A stretch of 64,000 bases of DNA. Origin: Crambe crambe. Its lineage: Eukaryota > Porifera > Demospongiae > Poecilosclerida > Crambeidae. The stretch spans positions 4,358,404 through 4,422,403 of the forward strand of contig OZ004597.1 in NCBI GenBank assembly GCA_963924555.1, in the 5' to 3' direction. The translations under genes and the position numbers were made by a program. How positions within the stretch are numbered: the first letter of the stretch is position 1; each line of letters begins with the position of its first letter. Of the stretch, positions 57,401 through 64,000 are shown in pieces. The notes beneath the pieces were generated by a model that ran no database searches, had not been told where the DNA came from, and was given only the letters and a program-made list of their open reading frames with translations.

Positions 57401-58522
57401 AGTTAATATCATTTTAAAGTAGATTATATAATTTAATTATGAAATAAATAAAGGGGTCATGTCAAGTCGAATTAACATTTGATTTCTCTCGCCTGCGTGA
57501 CTTCACGTTGGTGGTGCCTGATAGTTACCACAGTGAGTTAATGAAATTAAACATAGTGATTACATAAATTAACTGAAATCTTGTTGTCTTGTAATCTAAT
57601 TTAGATTTAATTTTGTAATAGCTAGCAAAATAATTCATGTGCATATAGAAATCTGAATATACAGTAACAGTAGCTCCTCTACAATTTCAACTGCATGCAA
57701 TAAATTAATGATCTGAAGAATGAGTAGCTAGTATTGTACCACAACTTTTTGTGTAGAACTTTAGTATAAAAAAAAGCCAAAAGATCAGTCTCTATATAGC
57801 ACCTTGACTTTAGCCAGTGAGTCAGTACGTATAAAGTAATAGAACAAAGTCAATTGCAATTGTTTTTTAGTTTTTATATTCTTCCCTAGCTATCCTGTAT
57901 TGAAGTAGCTAGTAGCTCAGTGTAGTTTTGAGAACCTGTAGAGTAAGGGCAGATGAGTTAGTTTATACAGTTTTATCAAGGTTCAATTTTATTGTATAGC
58001 ACTTACCTGTGTTGTCTATATTCATTTTGTGCAAGCATTAGGTACAAAATTTGGAAAAGGTAAAGAGAGGACAAACCCTATAGTATTGAAACTTCCTGGT
58101 AAATCATCAGTTTCTTGTTCATTGGAATTCAAACCACGTGAAGTGAGATGTTTGGGACTACTATTTTCTGCTATTATGCAAAGATATATCACAATCACAC
58201 AGATGGCAGCATATGATTTCTTCTTGACAGTCCTGGTTAATGGACTAAAGCCGTCCTTTCCACCAGCATTACCCTGGCCTCCATCCAATACACATTCATC
58301 CTTGTGTGCAGTGAATGGTACAAATATGATTATCATAACTGTACTTTTGATTATTCATTATTAATTTTTTTGTTAGAATTGAATACCACTTTTACAAATA
58401 CTCCCACTCGGCGAGTAATAGCCTCAGTTCTTCAATCTCCTATATTACTGTCTAACTTTGAAGTCTCATTCATGCTACATTCAACTCTCAAATCAACAGG
58501 CAAACCGGTGATCAGTGAAAAG
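39495..58522 (+). CDS. CFAP47: CFAP47-like ciliary ASH/MSP-repeat protein, 22 exons, 3' end outside or unrecognised
   Basis: Predicted axonemal protein built of ASH/MSP-like (immunoglobulin-fold) repeats. Exons: 39495..39674, 40218..40375, 40934..41191, 41247..41580, 41751..41910, 41971..42095, 42170..42366, 45905..46063, 46217..46351, 50005..50185, 50246..50348, 52541..52644, 52702..52829, 53020..53153, 56346..56456, 56511..56662, 56718..56843, 56906..57115, 57328..57396, 57454..57532, 58042..58317, 58377..58522. All junctions keep phase, giving 1175 codons without a stop. The start has a strong Kozak context (GCGGCCATGG). ASH signatures include VDFGTQVCEHQ, VHFGSCITGDVRKKTIEIRN, LSFGKIVVNSIVQKELFIKN and FNFGGVHCGSKT. 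Blocks VILFNNSP, GTLKPYEKQMIELKFSP, RDYNLFIKF and FTKVPRYSYVDRDY follow the order I know from CFAP47. The last donor (AAAAG|GTTTAT) shows it continues. Exon 20 has a weak acceptor. The CH domain of CFAP47 would lie downstream. Confidence 0.8.
40142..40188 (+). repeat. (CTT)n microsatellite in CFAP47 intron 1
   Basis: About 15 uninterrupted CTT units preceded by a T run, 30 bp before the exon 2 acceptor. It forms an exceptionally long pyrimidine tract. Confidence 0.95.
42424..42800. repeat. hairpin-rich repeat X, copy 1
   Basis: Contains two internal hairpins, TTTTCTAAGTG...CACTTAGAAAA near 42510-42540 and GGTCTATTTAGAAACC...GGTTTTTAAATAGACC at 42757-42800. A second copy is at about 46515-46783 plus 47900-48002, split by a P-like element. 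A further relative of the right end (CCCTCAGGCCCTTAGTAG) occurs at 63290-63560. Confidence 0.7.
42956..43187. repeat. CAGTGGCRTAGCCA MITE
   Basis: 232 bp with ends CAGTGGCATAGCCA and TGGCTACGCCACTG. This is a common animal terminal-repeat type. No clear target duplication. Confidence 0.6.
43262..43645. repeat. inverted repeat bounded by G/C homopolymers
   Basis: The left arm is a run of about 20 G then AAGAAAAGTGGTCTGGGAAC and TCTAGCATCAACTACTTGTG. The right arm is the inverse, ending in a run of about 20 C. A long T run abuts the left G run. It lies in CFAP47 intron 7. Homopolymer lengths may be affected by sequencing. Confidence 0.75.
44160..45866. repeat. foldback-plus-hairpin elements, CFAP47 intron 7
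   Basis: Contains GTAGGAATAGTTAGCTCG (44191), an inverse hairpin end (GAGAGTGCAGTAGCACTCT then GAGTAGGGATGG, 44436-44470), a CCCGTAGCCAG / CTGGCTACGCCCGTGA repeat pair at 44842-45156, and a three-fold tandem of a 27-bp unit GAAACGGTAAGCTCCCTGGT at 45661-45742. It ends CATCCCTATGT with the hairpin AGAGAGAGC / GCTCTCTCT at 45828-45853. Confidence 0.65.
46784..47892. mobile_element. P-superfamily-like element, 1109 bp, second copy
   Basis: Same family as 11809-12934 in opposite orientation. Ends are CATAGATATACTAGACTACG and inverse, with core ACACAGGATTGGAAACAGG at both sides. The 7-bp duplication CCTCGAC lies at 46777-46783 and 47893-47899. Inserted into repeat X inside CFAP47 intron 9. Confidence 0.75.
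48010..49960. repeat. CFAP47 intron 9, dispersed repeat debris
   Basis: No exon recognised. Contains GTGAGCATAAAAAATTTCTTC (48812) and TAGGGATGG (48840) motifs seen at other foldback elements. A block GCCTCCAAAATTCTCCTGCA (49825) recurs near 60145. The terminal hairpin TCCCTACATAGAGAGTG...CGCTCTCT is at 49916-49945. Confidence 0.5.
50638..52352. repeat. 1.7-kb element with ~115-bp inverted ends, CFAP47 intron 11
   Basis: The left arm runs GTTAAAGAGTAACTGAAATG, later CATTACTGGGAAGAAAAATG and TCTCACTGAGAAAATAGCAG. The right arm carries the inverses (CTGCTATCTTCTCAGTGAG, TTTCTTCCCAGTAAT, GGTTACCCTTTAAT). A smaller foldback with C homopolymers (GAACTGAGGGATTTCAAGG and inverse) lies within at about 51670-51850. 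No ORF recognised. Confidence 0.65.
53270..53640. repeat. foldback fragments, GTTCAGCAA / GTTAGCTCG family
   Basis: Two partial copies of the 34466 family start: GGCTGTGTGCAGTTCAAAAA at 53279 and 53538, each followed by CAGCAAYAAGGGAGTGAAC. The first includes the inverse arm GAATAGTTAGCTCG. Confidence 0.65.
53695..54436. repeat. TIR element, TAGCCTCGT family copy 2, with 8-10-bp target duplication
   Basis: Ends TAGCCTCGTACCCAGGCC and GGCCTGGGTAAGAGGCTA are inverted, with a second inner block GGGCCTGGTATCCACT / AGTGGATACCAGGCCC. ATATCTAGGT is present at 53685-53694 and 54437-54446. If the terminal T/A belongs to the element, the duplication is 8 bp (TATCTAGG). Open frames inside (53889-54223) are unrecognised. 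Confidence 0.7.
55446..56302. repeat. foldback element and hairpin-ended element, CFAP47 intron 14
   Basis: 55446-55750 is a foldback with arms of about 110 bp (TAGCAGTTTCTGTGAACAAA and inverse). 55790-56302 matches the right part of the 34466-35412 element (GAGAGACCAACATCAAGAG, TCTTCTGCTCTTCATA) and ends AATCCCTACTT with a decayed hairpin before GATT, 44 bases from the exon 15 acceptor. Confidence 0.65.
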
Positions 58523-61500
58523 GTTTATATATTATAAATGAATAGTTAAATACCAAGTACATGTAGTTAGATAAAAATTAATAAAATAATGAAATAATGC
58601 AATGTTTCTGCTCTTACATGCACTCTAGAGCTTTTTTTCCCCTCTGATCCTGCTTCTTTTAGTTCTCAGCACATTGTACTTCTCAGACATTGTTAAGAAA
58701 ACATGATATTAGGCTGGTTTCTTCTAGCTAAGCCTATCCTGTGCTTCTTTCTCCAGTGAGGTGCAGTCTGTGGTATTACACTCTCTAGGCTTGCAATACT
58801 GTAGTCCTTGACTGCTCTCTTTGCCAGCCTGGCTAGGCTTCTGTCAGTTTCTGATGCCTTACTTGTTGCTCTCTATGTAGCAATTAACCTTTGGACCGTA
58901 CTTCTGTGTGTGTGTGTGTGTGTATCTCTTCTCTTATTGGACTCTCTGTTATTTTTGTTTTCACACACTAGACTACTTAATAGAGACGATCTTAGTGATT
59001 GAGGGAGATTGTTTTGGTGTACCACGGTACTATTTCAAAAAACAAATTATAATATCTTGGAGTTGTGTGCTCTATTGGTAGTTTATTTACTGTTAGTTCC
59101 TGTAACTGGAACTAGCTAGTTACTTAAGAACTAAATCTGATTGGTCAGTTGGTTGGTCAGTTGGATCCAGATTCTGGTGACCTCACTGTCACATATGTAC
59201 TTCATCAGCAGGTGGATCGATTTTCATTAACAGTCTTGTGGCTGTAGGGAACACTCTTAGAGCATCATTTCTCAAATCTATGTGATAATTATTATTATCA
59301 TCATAATTATTCTAGATGACTAGTTAACTGGTCAAAAAAGAGTTGGAACAAGAGCTGAATGGATGAGATTATGCAAGGATGAAGTTGAGTGTGGGTACGT
59401 CACACTAGTGACTACCCGGATTCGACTTCACCCTTGCATAATCAACTCTTATTCCAACTCTTTTTTGACCAGTTACCTAGTCATCCCTACATCACCTTTA
59501 TTTATTAGTTTTTTCTTTACCTGTTTCTTTTATTAAAAAAAAAATAGAATTCTTTTTGCAGGAGGTTATTAGAGCTGTATCTATGAATATCTCATTATAG
59601 CCGCTTGTTCTGATTTTGTGATATCTTTTTGTAGGAAGTAGTTAGCACTTTTTTTTCTCCTTATTATAACTGTTTTTAATATTAATTCTGTTATGCTGAT
59701 TAATTAAGTTCATAGAGTGGTAGGGGAAGAAGGCAAGGTCTGTAGCTGTTCTTGTTTAATTTTATAGCTCTCTTGAGAAAGCTTACCATTCGAAATTTAT
59801 ACACTGTCATTACAGCTCAGCTAAAAGCTAGCTAGGATAACTTACCTTAGATATGCTCGAAATGACTTTTTGCTTCGATGAGATCGAGAGTCATGGCAAC
59901 TATCGTTTGTCATGCATGTGCATTATGTTCAATTTCTTTATTGTATAGTAAGAGAGCGACTTTTTTCTGAGTGAACTAGAGGCTAAACTGATGCCACACT
60001 GCACTGGTGGGCACATTCATATATAGAACATAGCCATAACGCGGCCCAATTTTTCTCCAGATCGTGCCATTATTATTATTATGATGATTAAGAACAAGAA
60101 TCATGAAAAAGTGCGCTTTTATTATTCTTTCATGTTGAGTCTTTCAGCCTCCAAAATTCTCCTGCATGATAAGAATGCGCATAAAAGACAGGGTAAGCAG
60201 TCATAGCAGCTACAACTTATATACTGTTTTCTGAGAAAATCCAACTTCATTTTGTATTAGTCCTATGAAGGGTCAAAGATCATCCCTACATGGAGAGCAC
60301 TACCCACGCTCTCTGATCACTCTCTAAGTAGGGATGGCAGGTCAAAGTCCATAGGACTGTATAAACTAAAAACTCTTCTTTCTCTTCTACCCTTACTCTT
60401 ACACCTACACAGTAGAGACAAAAATCTAAAATTCATCCGCGAAAAAAAATACATCTAAAATTGACTTTTGTTCAGTTTCTTCATAATAATTAATCAAGAT
60501 CAGTGTACTGACTTACTGGCGGACATTGAAATTGTTGCGATCTACTCTAGCGCTACTTCCAGGCGTGTCTTTTGCTATTTATTAAAACTAAAAAGGCGAG
60601 GAAAAAAAAAAGGCACGATTCCAGCTGTGTACTATATAGCCTATACTCCATATAATGCACACTCTGTGCTGCTGACCATTACCTACTTCATCTAGGCTAT
60701 ACTACAAAGTGAGTTGATTTAATAGAGCAACAGCATAAATCTCAGATAGCTGGAGTATCTTTAGTTACAAGTCTATGATGGCTTTATGCATTACCTAGCT
60801 GCTTCAGTCTTACCTGCATGCTTAATCATATCTGTGCACAGTATATTTTTACATGTGATAATTCAAAATGAGAATGTGGAGTCTGTAGTACAAACACTGC
60901 TAGCTAGCTCAACAGTATTGAATGCTTTATAGATTATTCAAAATATGACATCTCATCAGTTTTCTGCTCAATATCCACAAACACAGTGTGCGCAGAGGGT
61001 TAGCACTTCAGCGCTTTTCATTATAGCACTGCTCATTTGCACTGCAGATGCTCATCCCCCATACTCTCCTCCCTCAAGCAAGACAACCAAATCTCAGCAG
61101 CCATTATATAATTGTAATGATTGGTTTAGCTAGTTCTTCTGATCTGACGGTGTTCTACAATTATGCTGCAGTCGCTCCTTCAAGGTGGTCATACTCTCCT
61201 CCCTCAAGACAACAAAACTTTAGCTATAGGCTACAAAGAAAAAAAGATAAATTCATTGCAAAATACCCTGAAAATATTCAATGAATTGTCATAGCAATAG
61301 CTAGCTAAATATAATTACAAAGAAAAAGAATGGAAATAAGTGAGTGCAAAAAATTTCTTATAAATAAAACTGTTGAGTAGGGATGGCTCCAAAATTTATC
61401 ACTGCAGCATCATATCAAAATCTAGCTAGATTATGTGCTTTGACTGCAGCAGATTATGTACTTTGATCAGTGGTGGATCTAGGAGAGGGCATTTAAGGCA

Positions 61501-62290
61501 CATGCCCCCCCCCCTTTTGGTGTGGCCACTTATAAGAATTAGCTACAGTGGCGCATGACAGTTTGCAAGTTAGCTGCAGACTGGCTAAGCATCAAGTGGG
61601 CACAGTTTCCCTAAAAAGGGTGTGGTTAGGCAAAGTGGGCATGGTCGGGTAAAACATTTTTTTCCATGCGCAAGCGTGCGAACATGAGCCTCCATTTATG
61701 TGCCCCCCCCTTTCTAAAAATCCTGGATCCACCACTGTTGATTGCTTAGCTAGCTATCTATTCTGGCCAGATGGCCACTCCTCAGTTTAGATGCTCATCC
61801 TACATGGCTGTACATACAGCTAGTCTGCTCAGTTTATCATGCCAGTGTGTGCACCTCCAACTACACAAATTTCGTTAATAATCTTCCACATCCAATGTTA
61901 CGTACTTACAAAAGAGGAATATTATGAATTTCTATATAATAGCTAGCTAATTACAAGTGAGCGCAAAAAATTTCTTCTAAATAAAAAGGATAGCCATAAA
62001 ATTCAGCTGCATTCCTATCACTCCTAGCCCTCCTAATTTCAATAACCACACCTCCCAACTTAAATCCCTACTCTTCACTCCCCCTTCAGCAGTAAGTGAG
62101 CCATACCCATCACCAAACTCAAGAATCACAGCAATAACAAAACTACTATTCCTACTTCACTCCTAGGCCTCAGGAGTGAAGTAGGAATAGTATTATGTAA
62201 CATAAAATGAGCAGCAAGACTCAGTGGCAGGTGTCTGTGCTAGAAGTAGAAGTTTTGACTATGACTAGCTCATTCAAGATAAAGGCTTTT
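58523..62290. other. repeat-rich 3' region of CFAP47 locus, no exon recognised
   Basis: Contains a (GT)n run at about 58904-58923. A foldback at 59318-59490 has arms AACTGGTCAAAAAAGAGTTG and inverse, ending at CATCCCTAC. A double hairpin end lies at 60281-60345 (CATCCCTAC ... GTAGGGATG), and a 62080-62190 foldback carries GAGTGAAGTAGGAATAG. No reading frame continues the ASH-type protein, so the next exon lies beyond or is too short to see. Confidence 0.5.
61468..61737. repeat. CAGTGGTGGATC MITE, 270 bp
   Basis: Ends CAGTGGTGGATCTAGGA and TCCTGGATCCACCACTG are inverted, each followed inward by a C-rich GTGCCCCCCCC or ATGCCCCCCCC block. TTGAT flanks both sides (61463-61467, 61738-61742), a possible short target duplication. 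Confidence 0.65.
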
Positions 62291-62299
62291 ATGTGGATT

Positions 62300-62640
62300 G
62301 TAATGTACAATCTGGTCTACAGGTCCATCGAATTCAGCCAACAGAGGAAAAAAACAATCCCCTTGCAGCTGCCATGGCTATTCTAGCCGACACAACTCTA
62401 CCCTCATCTCAAACTTTCTTCAGATATGCCTGGACTTTCATGTCTAAATCTTCTCCAAGTAGCACTGACCTCCCTTTCTTCCTCACCTTCATCATCCTGT
62501 ACGCTTTGCCTATTGACCTCACAGTTGACTTGTTTATTTTCTTTGCAAACTTTATAGAAAAGTATCTAGCAGCTGCTGCCACACCGTTTCATTTGTCCAA
62601 TTTCAGCTCTTTCTGTGGCAGTATACTGGATACAATAAAA
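62300..62640 (-). pseudogene. pogo/CENP-B-like transposase N-terminal fragment
   Basis: On the minus strand YTATERAEIG is followed, after a frame change, by NGVAAAARYFSIKFAKKI, then STVRSIGKAYR, GRSVLLGEDLDMKVQAYLKK and ARIAMAAARG. This resembles the N-terminal helix-turn-helix DNA-binding part of pogo/jerky-type DDE transposases as found in cnidarians and sponges. At least one frameshift and a stop are present, and no catalytic domain follows. The 158-codon plus-strand frame here is its antisense shadow. Confidence 0.6.
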
Positions 62641-63206
62641 ATCATATCCCTGAAATTACTTCTGCTAGCTAGATATAAAAAAGCTAGCTATAGATACTGC
62701 ATTGTGTGTTATACCTTTTGTATGGCCCATGCTCTTGCTTCTGCTTTCTTCCCGCCTAGCAGCTGCTAACTCTACCTCCACTTCACAATTCGCTCGAACA
62801 TTGGCCTGAGAAGGAACAGTGTCAGACTAAGATCCCTTGGGATCCGGATTTTGAAATATTTCTTAACTGCGATGCAAGCTAGCTAGTACTTCCTACCAAT
62901 GTTTTAATAATCCATTGTAGAAAATTTTTCACATGGTTGTTTGCCAACCACGAATTATTTTAACAGCAAAATTTTCCCAATTTTGAAATCACAAAAATTG
63001 AAAATCACTAAATTTTAATAATAGTTACCTTAATTATAATGGAGATTGCAAAGAACTTAAGTTAGAGAGAAGCTAGTCTTCTTGCACTAGGAGAAGTAGC
63101 AGATGGCTTAGTTCCATATTTTCAAGTGTATAAGCTGTTCAATGAATTTCAACTTGGCTTGGATCTTTGTGCACAAAGCTTTTAAAATTGCTGACTAGCT
63201 AACTTT

Positions 63207-63570
63207 AGCTCTTCATTTGTAGCCTTTCTACTCTAGAAAGTGCGTATTCAAGGTTGTTTTTTATGCTGCTACAGTCTAATTGACCTACACTATTCAGAAA
63301 CCCTCAGGCCCTTAGTAGTGCCCTCACTGTATTCAGGCTGCTACAGCCCAGGGCCCTCAGGTATTTAACGTATTTCAGGTTATTTTCAGCTCTTCATTTG
63401 TAGCCTTTCTACTCTAGTCAGTGCGTATTCATGGTTGTTTCTTTATGCTGCTACAGTCTAATTAACCTACAATATTCAGAAACCCTCAGGCCCTTAGTAG
63501 CGCCCTCACTGTATTCAGGCTGCTACAGCCCAGGGCCCTCAGGTATTCAGGTATTTAACGTATTTCAGGT
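63207..63570. repeat. two tandem units of 181 bp
   Basis: The unit starts AGCTCTTCATTTGTAGCCTT at 63207 and again at 63388, and includes CTCAGGCCCTTAGTAG and its near-inverse CTACAGCCCAGGGCCCTCAG. The second copy differs at a few sites and is followed by short GTATTTAACGTATTTCAG repeats. Related to the right end of repeat X. Confidence 0.85.
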
Positions 63571-64000
63571 ATTTAACGTATTTAACGTAGGTCTTGATGT
63601 CTCTGAGAATCACTTACATCACCCTTTTATTCATGATCGCTCTATGTGGTGTGCCTTGTGCCAGTATAGCTGCTAACTCAACCTCGTTTTGCTCAAATTG
63701 CATGCTATACTCTCATTAGTGAAATTCTAGTGGTTCTGATATTGAATTTCATTTCTCATTGGTTGAGATCTAAAACAATATCTCTGTGATTGTGGGTCTC
63801 AACCCTGTGAAACTTGACGATCAATATTTCATGTGTTAACTATTTCAATCTTTGAAACTAACAGATGGGTCAGCTGGGTTCTGAAGTTGTTTGTGGTTGT
63901 ATGAGGGTGGTGATTACAAATTTTGACAACCAAAGGATAATTCCCAAAATAGCACTACTGACCCACCTATGTATCATTTGCACTTACTGTACAATTGATT

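Noticed and set aside
17931-60345. Stem-loops as transcription terminators
   Set aside because: The genome is clearly eukaryotic and the hairpins are repeated element ends within introns.
62293-62769. 158-codon plus-strand frame with hydrophobic stretches
   Set aside because: It is antisense to a broken pogo-like transposase fragment, whose minus-strand reading has recognisable motifs.
58523-64000. Further CFAP47 exons
   Set aside because: No open segment between plausible splice sites resembled ASH or CH domain sequence. The interval is repeats.

Overview
This window looks like nuclear DNA of an early-branching metazoan, most likely a demosponge (inference; no marker was searched). It is AT-rich. 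Its genes have many small exons with GT-AG introns, and they encode typical animal proteins: BUD13, YRDC, a ciliary ASH-repeat protein and a diacylglycerol-lipase end. The spaces between and inside the genes are packed with small inverted-repeat transposons, often nested inside one another. No tRNA, rRNA, CRISPR array or prokaryotic operon was seen.

Layout. 1-8,491: repeats plus the last two exons of a DAGLB-like lipase gene (+), whose final intron holds Ty1/copia debris in both orientations. 9,300-20,360: a nested repeat block with four mutually inserted foldback MITE families and three P-superfamily DNA transposons. One P-type element splits a dead retroelement ORF; another (6.36 kb) splits a MITE and carries a transposase remnant. 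21,075-37,020: BUD13 (+) and YRDC (-) are convergent, with stop codons 33 bp apart. The second intron of YRDC is 8.75 kb and holds a nested element: an outer 6.1-kb element with a perfect 4-bp target duplication, an inner Ginger-like transposon (integrase plus Ulp1-type protease), a Gypsy 3' fragment and a 62-bp minisatellite. 39,495-58,522: 22 exons of a CFAP47-like axonemal gene (+), open at its 3' side, with an RFX X-box 30 bp before its start codon. 58,523-64,000: repeats and a broken pogo-like transposase fragment.

How the genes relate. BUD13 (pre-mRNA retention and splicing complex) and YRDC (tRNA t6A synthesis) share a very tight convergent 3' end. YRDC and CFAP47 are divergent, separated by MITEs and a 1.55-kb inverted-repeat element that ends 127 bp before the CFAP47 start codon. 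Exon joins were deduced by eye from splice signals, phase continuity and family resemblance. They are predictions without transcript support.
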